DNA of 64,000 nucleotides from Trochalopteron elliotii (Eukaryota > Chordata > Aves > Passeriformes > Leiothrichidae). Shown in pieces: positions 1 to 13,762 of the stretch. The notes below the pieces were generated by a model. It ran no database searches and was not told the origin of the DNA. It was given only the letters and a program-made list of their open reading frames with translations. The stretch covers positions 1,930,613 through 1,994,612 of the forward strand of contig JANPWX010000061.1 of NCBI GenBank assembly GCA_024734555.1, written 5' to 3'. The position numbers and the translations under genes were made by a program. Each line of letters begins with the position of its first letter. Within the stretch, counting starts at the first letter, position 1.

Positions 1-2444
1 TTTGCATGTTCCAAATTTTCAAGCATTCAAAAACTGTCTGAACAAACCTATGGGGTGAAATGCCCATCCAGTTCCCTTAAGCACAAAATAAATCTTCTTT
101 GATCCAAGTTGTCCTTGTCTTATACATAACTAAGAAAGTAACTGTGTACTATTTCATTCTTATCTTCTTCCTCAATAAAGAATAAAGGAAAAAAATTAGT
201 CCACACTCAGGACAGCACAAAGATTATTAATCTGATTCCACAAAACTATTCTTAAAATTTCTAACTGTTGGCATGGGGATATTCCACAGCAACTATAGCC
301 TTTGTTCACTAAGTCCTCCAACACTTGAGTCCACTGCTCCTACTTAACCACTTTGTGATGCTCTCCTAGAACTCCGAGCTGGCCCGGCCTAGAACTGAAT
401 TTGTCCTACAAGAAGTCACCAAAAACAATCCAGGGGCTGCTAAACGCAAAAATCTAAGTTTCATCAAAGCATGTGTTATAACAAGTCAGCTGAGAAAAGA
501 GAATCCACTGTGAGTGATCCAAAAAAAGACAGCCTTTTTCCTGCCCACTGGTTCCCTGCCAGTGAATCCTTTTGGGCTCAGCAGCTTTGTCAGTCTGTAG
601 ATTAATTTAGCTGCTTCTCTTCCTTATGGAGCGGGGAGTCTCTGGTGCTTTTCTCTTCACTGCTCCTTCTGTCACTTCATGGGAGCTGTGTCTTTCTGCA
701 GCACTTGCCAGGTGTCGTGTTGTGTCTGGGAACTCCTCTCCAAAAGGAGGCTCCTGTGTCCCAAGGAAAGGAGCTGCCTCCCATCTCCACTCGGTACCTG
801 TGATCCACACTCTCTTGACAAGGATTGCAGGCACTCAACAAAGGGAAATAGAAAGAAAGTAGTCTGTAAAGTCCACAGCCACCATGCCAGCCTCCTCAGT
901 TCTGCTGTGAAATTTCAACTACAGGAATTTAACCACTACCTCTGATACTACATCAAAATCCACACAGTGGGGAATGGACCACTACACAAAAAACTGGTAA
1001 GATGTTCTATTCCCTCAGTCTCCTAGGTCCTTTTTAAATATCATAGCTGAGTTGTCAACCTTACAATAATGAGAAGAGTCCACAACGTGAAGAATTCAAT
1101 GCCAAAGAGTATTGTGCTAGGAGTCCAACTCAATGCATTGGTGAAGGTATCAAAATATTCAGTATTTCAGTACAGCCTGAAAACATAAATAATAAATAGT
1201 TAAACTATCAGTAAGTTAAAGGCCAAACCTTGTTTCTAATATGGCTTATTACAACAAGAAAAAGGACAAGCTGAATCTACACCTGTCACAAGCCTAAGAA
1301 ATGGCTCTTTTCTAAAACACTACCACAGGAAGTTACTGAGTTTTGAACAACATGAAAAAAATCAAGACGCAAATCAAAGAGAAGCTGCCAATTAAAGACA
1401 TCTCCTAAGGAGGAAGAAGCTTCTTCAATGCCAATAAATGACCACTTAAAGCGTTCTGGGAGCTTATCTCTGGACCCTTAGATCAACACCACACTTCAGA
1501 AAAAAACAGGAAGCAAAGGCAACTGTTCCAGATGAAACAGCCAACAACCCATCAGAATGCTAAGCTAGGAAGCAAGAGCACTTCTAAATTTCATGACCAA
1601 AATTACCTGCTGCACCTGTCACAGGCCATTAAATTTCATCTAGGAAGGATTTCCACCTTTGAAAAGCTATAGCAAAAATTTACACTTTCAATTTCAATGT
1701 CTCAATGGATGGCTACAATGTTTTCCCAAATGGTAACTTGTCCAAAAGATGAATCATCTTCATTGTCAAAAACATATGCCTCACCTCCAAAGTCAGTTAT
1801 TCAGCATCTGTTTTAGTGATTGATACTTGTTATGTGTCTCCCTTCACAAGAACACATGCATTACTACCTGCTGGTTTCCTACATAGTAAAGGCATCTGTA
1901 ATTGCTGTTTCTGAACAGCATTAAGTCTCTAATTGCCAATCTTCTACACACTTTTATGGCTCTTTTCTACACTTATACAACTATGTTCTCAAGAACTTTG
2001 TAAGCAGGCATCATGGGCATGACTGTATTTTAAAAATCAAACTTTGTTAAGATGGAGACAAAGCAAAAATCACCTACTCCATTTCCATTTCATCTCATTT
2101 TCTCTCCCATCCTTCATCTCTCGCTAACACAGAACAAGCGTTCTCCAGCTGAGACTCTCAGGTGTCACAGAGAGCAGTCTCCTTACAGATCCCTTATTTC
2201 AGAGATTTCATACATCAGTGACTGACAAGGCCTCAAAACTGTAATTCAGAGACACCCAGACACACCGGAGTATCTCACATTTATTTACATGGGCCTGAAC
2301 AAGCCCCAGATCTTCTGGAGGACAGTAAACAACACAACTGCTCACTAACACAGGTTAAGAAATAGCTGGCCTGAGACTTCTGGAACAGGAACAGGTATCC
2401 CCTGCATGTCATCACAGCCAGGGGTACCATCTGCTGTAACTCAC

Positions 2445-2463
2445 CTGTTTCATTTAACACCTC
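2445..2463 (-). other. Candidate 19-nt minus-strand micro-exon
   Basis: On the minus strand a pyrimidine-rich acceptor ending 'ccaaccttatgtag' is followed by 19 bases and then a near-consensus donor, ACAG|gtgagt. Only one frame is open; it reads E-V-L-N-E-T. A second acceptor 47 bases upstream (ending 'tttaatgcacag') would give a 66-base exon with stops in every frame, which would fit only a non-coding exon. Both splice signals are good but the exon is very short, and pairs like this occur by chance in long introns. Its strand agrees with the bias of the region. Confidence 0.25.
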
Positions 2464-4056
2464 CTACATAAGGTTGGCAGAAACAGAAATTGTATTTTGA
2501 GAGAAATAAGCTGTGCATTAAATAAAAGTCAAATTCCTTGGCTTCCAACATTGTCAAATATGCCATAATATACTGTCAGAGACAAAGTGGCTGTAGTATC
2601 TGCTTAGAAGAAAATCTTCATTCCTTTATATCAGAAAACCACTTCCACCTCTCTGGTTAAAAAACACGAGGAAAATTTTGGGATACATACTTCCTTTTTT
2701 ATTTTTTTTTTTTGGCAGAACACAAAGATCTTCCATCTGAACAGCATGAAACATGCCACCTAGGAGGTTAAAAATTTCCTTAAGGGAAGCAGCTGCCAGG
2801 ATTCACCTGGATGATGCTGGACCCTATTAAACTTCATTCAAGCGAATCACAGAAGACCATGTATCTTTTATCAAAACAAAACCACAAATACTGTCTCTGC
2901 AACCTTCAGGCTGCTGCTTTCTTTGAACAGCAGGGATAGTGCTAATCCTAGAGAGCCACGGAAGTGCATTAAGTCTGTAGCACCACTCCTTTGCTTCTCC
3001 TCTCCTTCTGCTATTCCCAGTTCTTTCCCAGAACACCTTGGAAGAGATAAAAGCTCCTAGGTTTGGAAGAACAATGTTTCTCAGACTGTAAAAGTCTCAG
3101 AAAAATATTTCCATGGCTATTATTGAAGTCTTAGTGTACATCAAGGGGAAGAATAACCAATGAGCCTGAAGAATTGTGATACAGGGCTCTTAAAATAAAC
3201 TGTGTGACATGGAGCTGTTCCACTTGTTTTGACATCCTGTAGAGACTTTCAGCTCCAACTTGGTCTCTAGCAACTCTAACCACACAAGACAGCCTTTTGA
3301 CTAAACTTTTAACCTGTAAAGAAATTCAACAAGAGACAAACTGGATTAGTAGCCTTTTTTTGTTTTGTTATTACCACCCCTGGAATTTCACAATGCATGG
3401 AGTTTTTATGATGCTGAGTACACAGCCTTGAGAAAGAAAGGAACTGTTTTACATGTGTCCTCAAAATTGCCTCTGATTGGAGTATTTCCCACTACAGCAG
3501 CATTCAGGGGTTTCTAAGTGCATGTTGGGCAAGCCCTTTTTGTACGCTTAACTTCCTGACAAACCATGTCGACAAAATTTGTATAATAAAGCACTTTTGA
3601 AATTTTAATTCTGCCTTCTCGTTACTACAATAAACAGGAAAAGCTCATCTTTCATTTCCATTACTTGATTATCTCCAGTATCTGTGAAAAGGAAGACAAG
3701 AAGTTTGGGAGACATATGTCAAACTTAAGTGACCTTAACTACTGCAGTTACAGCAACAGTTATTTAGCAATTACTCTGATAAGAGAAGATCAGTAAAATA
3801 AACAGATGTGTTCATGTTCCTGCTATCCATCCTGCTACTACATGAGGAGAGATCTATGATAAGGAGCAGAAATAAAGCACTAAGTGGTGTCTCCTCCAGG
3901 TATGGCCAAACCCCAGAAAATACATCAACAATACAATACAGATACCAAGTAAGCATGGTTATTTGGAAGACATATATACTTTCAGCTTCTACTGAGTCTT
4001 CTTTATACACCTGGAAAGAAAATAATACGAGCTACCTTTTTTAATGCCATCCTTAC

Positions 4057-4134
4057 CAAAATTGTTTCAGACATCACTGTGGGTGGGTCCACATTGTGCA
4101 GCAGCAGTCTCCTGTTGCCTTGTCTTGCCCAAGT
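4057..4134 (-). other. Candidate minus-strand exon (open frame ending at a strong donor)
   Basis: The minus strand has a strong donor, TTTTG|gtaagg, with GT at plus positions 4056-4055. Upstream of it one frame stays open for 26 codons, reading T-W-A-R-Q-G-N-R-R then L-L-L-H-N-V-D-P-P-T-V-M-S-E-T-I-L, bounded by a TAG at 4135-4137. Possible acceptors inside it are weak; the best is 'cccacccacag', which would leave only 20 bases. I do not recognise the peptide. It may be a real exon whose acceptor I have misplaced, or a chance open frame. Confidence 0.2.
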
Positions 4135-4626
4135 CTACACCTTAGCTACCAGGGATACATTTGAACCCTGTCAGAGATTAACTCTTTTTTCCATAGAAGT
4201 AGAAAGAAAGGGGCATTCCTGTTAAGAAAAGGTCTGGATAAAGCACTGTTGCCCTTTTCTGTTGTGTGTCAGTATGTTTTTGCCACACTTCTTATTGCAC
4301 GGCAGGACAAGTGTCCCTCTTCCACAAGAGGCAAGGGATGACCAATCACCCACTTTTTGTAAGCAAGGCAACTTTTCTAAGTCTCAGAAAAGAAATTTGT
4401 TAAAAGCCATCCTATAACTGTCCAGGAAGATTCACAATGAAGACTGGTTAAAAAAAATGGCACTTTACCATGAAATAAAACCTCATAGAACTTGCAGAAA
4501 AAGCATCTTGGGGCTGTCACATTCCAAATGCAGACACACAGTCACATCCAGGAAAAATGCCAGCCATAGTGAGACACCACAGAAGACAACCAAGGAGCAT
4601 TTCCAAACAACATTCATGCTTCTTAC

Positions 4627-4662
4627 TTGAGTCACATCTAATATCTGAAACAACAGAAACAT
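4627..4662 (-). other. Candidate 36-nt minus-strand micro-exon
   Basis: The minus strand shows acceptor 'gatgctttctgcag', then 36 bases open in frame 1 (M-F-L-L-F-Q-I-L-D-V-T-Q), then donor ACTCAA|gtaaga. A second acceptor ('ctgttgtttcag') inside it would give an 18-base exon (4627-4644) in the same frame. A length divisible by three and two in-frame acceptors are typical of alternative micro-exons, but chance cannot be excluded. No family is recognised. Confidence 0.22.
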
Positions 4663-7600
4663 CTGCAGAAAGCATCAGGTACAAAGGCAAAATGAAACAG
4701 TTATTCTCATAATCCTCAGCTAATTTTTGGCTAAGTCACTATTTGGCAGATCTTAGTCGCCAGCATTCCCTGAATGTATAAAAATGACAAAGCATTGGTA
4801 AACCAAAGCACTCTAAACAATGCCATGTGCACGAGCAAACTGCATGCCTTATGCCACTCCATTGCTTGAGTAATAAAATGTTAGCTGCTTGATTAAAAAA
4901 TGTATCACAATATTAGGACAAAGTCAGTCAAAGTCTGGAGCAACAATCTGCAAAAGGTATAATTATGAAAATGCAGTAGGAACATTCCATATTCCTGTCT
5001 CCATGCATTGGGTTTGTTACATCTTCAAAAACCAGAGAGAAATTCTAAAGAGTCTTGTAAGCTCAAACCAAGAAGAAATTACATATTCCACCATCCATCT
5101 GTTGCTCTAGCTCTCTCTTAAAACTTAATAGCATGACTGTCTTTCTTTCACACAAAGCAAGGAAGAAGAAAGATTTTGTCAAAGGTCCCCCCTAAACTTG
5201 ATGGATAAATTTTACCTAAAGCATCACCCTGAACATTTCAGATTTCTGTTTGTTAATTTCTTAAATTTTAAGAGAGAACACAATATTTTGCATATAGAAC
5301 ATGTATATATTCATTATTTCTACAGTCTGTAGGATTTGACATCCATGTTGCAAGCAATCTACTGTTTGTTCCACAATTTATTTCCCATAAACCAAAAGTT
5401 CAGAGTTGATAACTTCCCATCACAGGCACACCAGATCTACCACAAAATGTATTTCATTGCCACATTTTCTTCCTGATCTCCCCAAAAAGATTGCTTATTT
5501 AGTAAATTTAAAATTTCTAATGTCTCCTTCTGTTCAACATATTTTTAATGTTAACAACAACCAAGGCCCCAGTAAATAAGGTTGCCAGTTTCTGATTAGG
5601 AGTACATGGGTTTAGCATTATTTCAATGAAATCACACCAGCATATTCCATCACTAACTGGATGTTCTAACAAACTGTACAGGCAGCACCTTACACTGTAC
5701 CTGGACTATGGTAAACTGGCCCTTTGAGGCTAAGTGATGTAACCCACTGCTCTCCAAAGCCTGCTGATCACAACTGTTTGAGAAGAGAAAAATCCCTTCT
5801 GGATGCAAACAGCTAGGTCTTACACAGGACTTGATCAGACCGCAGTTACAACAGGATACAAATATCTTGCAACAGGGTTTTAGCTGCTCTCACAGCATCA
5901 AGATATAGAGAAAGAAAAGAAGCAGGAATGCATTTGCAAATTCAGAATAAGATCTAAAAAACCCCTCCTTCCTAGGACCATAGAAGAACTTAACTCCTAA
6001 ACTCTATACTTAACTTTATAAAGTAGAGCAAGGAATTTGAAGCAGATTCCCACTCTGTACTGAACTAATGCACAACAAATTAAGAACCACATTCAACTTC
6101 ATTGAATTCAAACTGTAAGGGAAGTTCATTCAACAAGAATGCAATTCACCTTCCTGGAAGTCTAAATTAAGTTCCCACTTCATCTGAATACTTTATTAAG
6201 CTACTGCTAAGTTGAAACATTCTTCAGAAAACTTCACAGAGTGCACATGTGTATCAAGATATGAATGTCTGTTGTGAAAAATAATTTTTCAAATACTGGC
6301 TAATAAAATTTTTGTTACAATAAAGATGAATACTTTGCCTTTATAATTACTGTGACAATACATTTCTGTAAAACAGAACTCCAGCTTGGTGATTAACAAA
6401 TCAATTCAAGCATCACAGATGAGAATTGGTAAACACAAGAAGTTTCAGACATACTAAAAGTACTTATTGTCAAGATGTTGCTGCTTAGTGAATACAATCC
6501 CACAAAACCTATTTGTGAAGTCTATGTTTTGAATAATGCACTATTTAGTTGTAGAGAGAATAGTTCTCAAAACCTAACCCTTTAAACAGAAGTAAATACA
6601 GCACTTAACAAGCAGTTCAAAGATTAGAACTGCCTGTATTTGCAGAATAACACATAACGTGCTAGGCCTATCTCCTAGGAGAAAAATGCACATTTTACAA
6701 TGGTTTAGGACTTTGTTGCACATGTAGATACTTCATCATTATTGGACTTTCCATATGAAAATTCTGTCATTCATCTTCTCAAACTCCAGCGTCAGACAAA
6801 AGCAGCTGTTCAAAGCTCAGATCTCTTCAAGAAACAGCTCTGAAACTTGGTGGGGGTAAACTCAATATTTGGATATGTCCCAGGAAGCCTTTCCTCCAGC
6901 AATACTCCAGACAGCACTCTTCTTTTACCAAACCAGCAGTAAATATGACAACACAAGCTCTCCAACAGCTATGGATGTTGCATGTCAAATTAGACAAGTG
7001 TCTTTTCAAACTGTTATCCTATATGAATCTACCTTCACTCCACTATGGATTTTCCTCACAAATCTCACCTCCACAACTCCCTGACCATTTATTTGAGAGC
7101 AATACATGATTTTTTTGTCCCAGGGAGCTGTCAATTTGCTACACAGAAAAGTGAGGGGCCAATATTTTAACAACTGCTCACATGAAATGCATTTTTTTAT
7201 CCTATATTCTTGACTGCATGTGCAGTAGCGAAATAGAAATAATGCTTTAGATATTTGAGAAATGTACTGTATTTGAGTATGAAAATATATTTCCTTATTA
7301 ACTGTGTTTTCTTTAAGATATTTATGAACTTAGAAACAGATGATCATGTAATATCAGAAAAATATTAGAATTACTAAATGTTACAATCCACAAAAAAAAC
7401 CCCACTAAACCCCACACACTAAAGAACTGAAAGCAAATCACTTGCTGCTTGTCAGGCATAACCTGCCAAGCTATTAGCTCTCATTTTGAAGGCTTGTATT
7501 TGCTCAATGGCTGACCTGCACATTGCAGAGCCATAGCATGAGAAATGGCTTTTAGGCTCAGCTGCTTTCTAAGTGCCATCCATCATCAGGAAAAAGAGAT

Positions 7601-7734
7601 TATTCCCTTTACAGTCAGCTACTTTGCCAAATTCTTCTGGCTCTGTTCCATCAGTCACACCCACGGCACCCTGGGGAAAAGCAAACCCCAGCTCTGTATC
7701 ACTCTGCTCTTGCTGAAGTGCAGGATGAAAAGCA

Positions 7735-7862
7735 ATTAGCATTTGGTGCCATTTATGAGGAAACTGAGGTGGAAAGACAGCTCTATCATTTACCAGCCCC
7801 ACTCCCTGCAGCAGCCAGCAGCTCACAGAGGCACACAGAGACAGGCTGGGAACTCAAACTGG
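7735..7862 (+). repeat. Probable ancient MIR-type SINE fragment
   Basis: The segment contains 'atgaggaaactgagg' at about 7754-7768, the best-conserved stretch of the MIR SINE core. About 90 bases later, 'gctgggaactcaaactgg' resembles the MIR segment that follows the cac/aca-rich part. The middle is diverged. MIRs are old and sparse in birds, so a degraded copy is plausible. The ends are approximate. Confidence 0.4.
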
Positions 7863-10199
7863 AGAGGGGCAGAGCTGGGAATATCCCATAGTTTGCATAA
7901 CAGAGCCATAAACAAACCCACATGCAGCAGGGGGCCCTTTGGAAGCCCTTCTAAAAATACATGTACACACACATTGTCACTGATGCAAAACACTGTAAGG
8001 GTTATTACTTGCTGAACCAGAAGATGGTCCAGGAAGGCTCTTTTGCTTCCCAGTAAGGTTTCCTCCCCACAGTTTGTTTATACGCAAAAATAATAAACAA
8101 GATTTCCTTTCAAATCAAAACATCTGCTCTTTCATTCACAGTACAATGAATGCATTGCAGAACAGATTTATCTCCAATGATAAAACAAACCCCAAATGCC
8201 TCCAAAGGTGGCCTTTCCCTGCCCATTTTGCCCTAAAGTCTCTGCAAAAGGGCGTGCCAGGTTACACCTTCACCCACAGTGTTCTGTGAGCACAGTCCAC
8301 TGCAGAGCTACAAAACCACCAACACAGCAGGTTTTTGCACCCCAGCCAAGAGGCATTAAAACACAGATGCATCTCAAGTCTTCTAGCTCCTTCCCCTCCA
8401 AGAAAAAGGGAGAACAAGAAAGAAGTCAAGACTATCAGCCCACTGTTCAAATCCAGACCAGAAAAACTGGACTTTTGGAACAGCCTTTGCCTTTCCTAAC
8501 TGGACATGTCAGAGGCTAAGGAGGAAGATTACAGTCACCACTCCTCTGTTCATGGTCTGTGTACAAAAGAGCTCAGTCACCTTCTGAGGAAAGGCACAGC
8601 CAGCTGGGCTCAGTTCTTCCCTCCTTCCCTTTACATTCCAACTTCATTCTTGTAGTCACCAGCATGCAAACAGTTTCACAGTAAGTTAAGGATGACGAGA
8701 CCCATTTGGGTCTCTTTTAGTTTCACTGCAATCTGTCTGAGTAACATACACCATTAACCTGCTTAGTGAAAACCCAGCAAGAGAAACTTGAAAATATTAC
8801 CCATAAAACTGAACAGTCTTTCAAAATGGTCCATCACTGGGAACACAAATCTGAACTCGTGTTCCTCCTTTGAAAAATACATGCCCAAACCACATTCCAA
8901 AGACATTTCCAACTTAAAATGTTACTCATCTTTACTGCCACATTTAAACCTACTGTGCCAGCAGAAAACAGAGAAGTCACAAGTTCAAAGGATTCTCGAG
9001 ACCTTGACACAACAGGCTTTGAAACCTAAAGCTGCCACTAAAAATACCATGTCGTCTACTTCACAAATAGCAAAAAGCAACTAAAGCAGCACTGTGGGTT
9101 TGGGTTTCTTGAGAGAGGAAGGGATGACACTCAAAGAAAAGTGTTTTCAGCACCAAATTTCTTATCTGAAAGTTAGGCAGTGGACTGACTGAAAATTAGC
9201 TGAATATCAGAAATCAGCTGGTATACATCTCCACACAACCCATCAGCCTGCCCTGCTCACTGAAAAATGAGAGGGAACACCCCACGCTCCTCCAGCCCTA
9301 CACCAGCTGCAGCAGCAGCCACTGCCAAGGCTGGGCTTGCACTGGCAGAAGGAGCTCAAAGCACTGAAGAACCCCTGTGCAGCTGCTCTGAGGGAGCCTT
9401 TCTCCAAGCAGCAGGTGCAATCAGCACCAAAAAGCTGCAGCCAGGGCAAACAGGCAGCATCGGACTGGCCCTTTCTCACAAGAGTCCCCAGATGTGACCC
9501 CCAAACCTTCACCTTGTCTACGACTGGAGCCACTTTGTGACCAGCAATGCCCTCTTTTCCACTGCACAAAGGATGGTAGCACCAGACCACTACGTCCTGG
9601 ATTCCTTCATTCCTATCCCTTCTTAAAATGAAAAGTTAAGCAGCTCCCACACCAGGTGGACTTGCCCTTGCCCAGTGTCTTGCTGACACCCGTGTGGTTC
9701 CCCCAGCAGTGGCCTTGTGCCTTTCCTCCTTTAATCATGGTGAAAGATTGATGGGAACACCACAAAGAACTTTCCCTCCTCACAACAGGTGGATGTCCTG
9801 TGCATCTTGTGCATCTTGACTCGAATCTCAGTGAGGAAAATTACTCTTTCTTAATCCCAGACAAACTGCTTCCCTGGTAGCTGTGCAATTATTGGCAATT
9901 CCTAGGTGGTAAAGAGGAAGTAGACAAGCTGAAGGGAAGCAAAGGGCTGGAAATCTCAAATGTAATAAAGGAGGGGATGTTGTCTTATCTGCCTGGTTGT
10001 TGCTAACTAGGAACCAAAGTTCAATCCAGCCAGTTTTGACATTTTTTTCCTACCAAGAGGAGCTATTTCATTTAGAGAAAACTAGTTGTCTTTGAATTGA
10101 TGACAAACTGCAAGAAGCAAGTTATGTTAAATTAACAAGTTATAGCACAGAGACTGCATTACATTTTTGACAAAAATCGCTGTACTCAAACCCTTCCCC

Positions 10200-10580
10200 A
10201 AGCTGAGCAGACTCTATGTGAATTTAATTGCTTTCAAATAATTAAATTCCACATTAAGTGGGGCTAATCTATGCTGCTTCAGCCTAATTACTATCTCAGT
10301 CCCAAAAGTTGGTGGCTTTTTTTCCCCAAAAGAGATTAAAATGGAATTTATTCTTTAACATTTTGAGCCTCCAGTTGTCTGTCAGGTCTACTGGATGAAG
10401 CCTTGTAGCACAGCAATAAGGCACAGCAGAAAATTCAAGACTAAGTCAGTCTTGCTCTTCCTGAGTTTATTCTGCATTTTGTTTGTTATGCTAATTGAGG
10501 CTGTTAGCTAATGACTTCAGTGCACTATTAGTAATTTGTGGTTTTCCTTTGTGAAAACGAAACTAAATTGCCTCTAAATC
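10200..10580. promoter_or_regulatory. Possible conserved non-coding block
   Basis: A+T-rich block dense in TAAT-core motifs: 'aataattaaattcc' near 10237, 'gcctaattact' near 10282, 'tgctaattgagg' near 10489 and 'agctaatgac' near 10506. It has no repeats or low-complexity runs. This texture is common in vertebrate developmental enhancers bound by homeodomain proteins. Conservation cannot be seen from one sequence. Confidence 0.25.
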
Positions 10581-10817
10581 TAAAGGAAGGACGTCCACAT
10601 GTTGACGTTGAAAAGAACATTTAGGTTCTAAACACAGGTTAATCAACACTCATCCTCCCTGTGCCAAGGAATACTGCCTACTCCAAACTTTAGCACAATT
10701 CAAAAATCATCAGGAGCTGGTATTCTTTAAGCTAGTCAGAGGTTTGCCACCTTGTCCTTAAAGATGTTTTAGCACACCTAGACATCCCAAAGGACGAACA
10801 TAACTCCTGCAAAACTA

Positions 10818-10832
10818 CACCTGTTACAGGTG
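10818..10832. promoter_or_regulatory. 15-bp perfect palindrome of two CACCTG E-boxes
   Basis: The sequence 'cacctgttacaggtg' has 7-bp arms around a single central T, so each arm is a CACCTG E-box on opposite strands. CACCTG is the preferred core of ZEB and SNAI zinc-finger repressors and of some bHLH factors. It may be a binding site or a coincidence. Confidence 0.3.
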
Positions 10833-13750
10833 AAGGCTTCTCTTATGGTGAGAACATCTGGATCAGTAGAAGGGACTGGAAACCTCCTTTTTCATTCCAT
10901 ATAGGCTTCCACTGTTTCTTCTCTCACCTCAGATAAATGCAAGCATCACTTTGTAAAAGGAAAAAACAAAAATCACAGAGCTTGCCTTTTTTATAAACTT
11001 TAGTAACAGATTTTTTCCTTTCCAATTTCAACCTAATAAGCATCCAGTATTACTGAGTAAATTAATAGTAAAGACAGATGGGAAGGGGGAAGGACAACAA
11101 AGTCTTGCATTAATCTCACAGATGGGGTTAAAGATGGCAAGACAGAGCTCCAGATTAATGCCATTACAGTATATTAGCCTACCCCAATGGAACCATAAGA
11201 TCATATCAGCACACCAGGCTTTGTTCAAGAAATAAATAAATAAACCAACAATTCACAAGGCAGTTTTTCATTAGATATTTGGCATGCCAGTAAGAATAAT
11301 CAGGGAATATAGACATAAACAACAGCTTTCTAGTCATTCTGTCCCAATAAATAAGACCCTGGAAGAGTGCTCACTGTAACTAGATGTATCTAACAATTTT
11401 CACAGTGCAAGTACTAAAATTTGAGGTTTTATTCTTAGGCAGAAAGGCAAAAGCCAGAAAAAAAAAAACAAGTAAATGAAGCTCACACAGACTCTTACAC
11501 AAAGAGTGACTGTCCCATGTGACAAGCACCAGCAGAAAGAGCCCATTTATATTTCTCTGTCTGCAACAATCACAGCTGAAATGTATCTTTAGGAGCCTGA
11601 TCTGAAGTTTAGAAGACTTTTAGTATACTGCTGATTCTGCAGAACTCATATTTCTGGGTTCTTTCTCATGTCTCCCAGTTTATGCCATAAACCAACATGA
11701 TCTGATGCCTGGGAACACCAGAGCAAGGGCTGCAGACACACCAAATTTTGCTTTGAAACATCACCTCTTTATAGACAAGATATATCAATGTTAAAAATGA
11801 GCCCCCAAAAAAGAAAAAAAAAACTAAACCCCCAAATTAATCCAAAACAACTTGCAAAACCCCAGCAACCTGTTTCCATAAGACTTTGATTAAGCTAAGA
11901 GGCCAAAGCTCACAGCTTGTGGCAGAATATCAGACCATCTAGCCATTTCTGATGTATTTCTCAAAAATATTTTAATCAAGAAAGTTCAGCATCAGCTATG
12001 ATGCTTTACAGGTGGTAGAACATCACTTGTTGCACAGTGCAACTCCACACTGAGAGCACAGCCCATGCTGTTTAATACTGCTCATGACAGAGTATGTGAG
12101 CACATCATCCACTCAGCCCACACTCCTTTATTTAATCACATGCCTTGGATCAAAAATGCAATTACATTCTGCTAATATAAACCATATAAATAAAAGTTCT
12201 GCTTCCTTTTGAGGGAAAATAATTTAAAAGGTTTGTTAGGAAGTCAGGTAATAAAAATACAACAGGTTATGGTAAGTCTTACTATGAATTCATCAGGAAG
12301 AAATCTCTAACTAGCTACTTGTGTTATCTTCAGCACAGAAACTTATTTGTCAAATTCTAGAACTCAGCTCCCCAGAACACAGGCTGCAATTTACACCAGT
12401 AACCCAAATCCTACAGCAAATCTTAAGCGGAGTCCTACTAATTCCAAAATCCACCTGACCTGGCCAGTGATTTGGGCTCCTTGTACCAGAATGCAACAAC
12501 TTGAATGGAAATGAAACCAATGGAACAAATTCAACAGAAGGTCACAAGTGTAACTTTTAAATTACTACACTCCCCCAAGAAAATGAGCCAGTAAAAAAGC
12601 AGATTTGTGTTCTCTCAAAGCAGTGATGACAACCTCACACTGAAGACACATCAGCTAAAGCACTGACAGCTACATCTGCAGGTTCTGTGATCTAACCCAA
12701 AATCTAGCACTGAAATAAAAGTAAAGCAACAGATAAAATAATCAGCCTGTGACAGTGAGATAAATAATGGCCAAAAAAGGCACATCAAGGAACCATAAAT
12801 TAGCGATAAAAGTTGACATAGGTCTGAAGATATGTGCTGGATAAAAAGATTTTAATCACACTCATCTAGGATAAGGATTAGCTTTCACTATTCCACAATC
12901 ATTATGGTTTCATTTGCCCTGCAGTAACAACAGAAGCATTTAGATGGCAAAAAGACCACAGGTGTTTACAGATTTTCTCCTGTGTAAACAGCACACTAAA
13001 ACCTCCTGTAATATTTCTGTTCCAACAACAAAAAGAAATTAATTCTATTTACACAGGATCACCAATATAAGGGATTAGCTGTTTGTGTTGGTAAGCACAT
13101 TTATGTGATCAAATATAGATATACAGTAAACCAAAAAAAGTTATTACTGAACCTGATCTAGTGGTTGCCTCCTCTCCACGTGTCTTGCATCTCACCTCGA
13201 AGGTATCTGTCAGAAAGTTCAGAAATCACAATCATTAGATCAAACTCTTAGTAACTCATGAAATGATTTTTAAATCTTCAATCCGTTCTTGCATATATTG
13301 CTAACACTTTAGACATCAGGTTTATCTGGCCTAATAATTTGTCAGACATGAACCATGAGATGATTTGAGGTACAGCTGAACCTTTTTAAACACACACAGG
13401 AAAAATTTGCCACTGCCAAGGACTAATTATCTCCGAAGGATTGAACACATGGAAGAATTTTGGGGACATGTGTTCTCTGGGACACATATCCACTACTAAT
13501 GTCCCAAGAATTTCCAAGGTTCCTATGACAAATCACTTAAGTGCCCTCTTTGGGCAATTTTACCATGTCTAGTACAGAGGCTTTGTCTATAAAAAAGGCA
13601 CTAAGTGTTGAATAATCTCATTAAATGCACTTTTTCCCAAATAGTACAGATTAAAACGTAAGTTTTCATAAGCATATCCATTTCCTCTGAAATTATCAAA
13701 TGTGGAGAAATAAAACAGAAAAGACAATTTTCAGTGAAGAGATCAGTGTT

Positions 13751-13762
13751 AAAAAAAAAAAA
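13751..13762. repeat. A12 homopolymer
   Basis: Uninterrupted run of 12 A. There is no 5' body of a SINE or processed gene next to it, so it is recorded only as low-complexity sequence. Confidence 0.9.

Larger units (their letters stand above)
1..7734 (-). other. Intron-like stretch of a presumed minus-strand gene
   Basis: No recognisable gene body is seen. The plus strand has more A than T, as expected when the minus strand is the sense strand of a transcript. All open frames are under 91 codons and match no family I know. It holds three short candidate minus-strand exons (listed separately) and a T12 tract at 2702-2713. The rest is unremarkable A+T-rich, CpG-poor DNA. Confidence 0.4.

Noticed and set aside
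9243..9590. 115-codon minus-strand frame in a G+C-richer patch, with overlapping plus-strand frames
   Set aside because: Cys/Gly/Ser-rich peptide with no domain, no fitting splice signals, and frames open on both strands, which points to composition rather than coding.
13196..13206. 11-base minus-strand exon candidate between 'aactttctgacag' and GAG|gtgaga
   Set aside because: Too short to support from sequence alone. It is mentioned only with the exon series.
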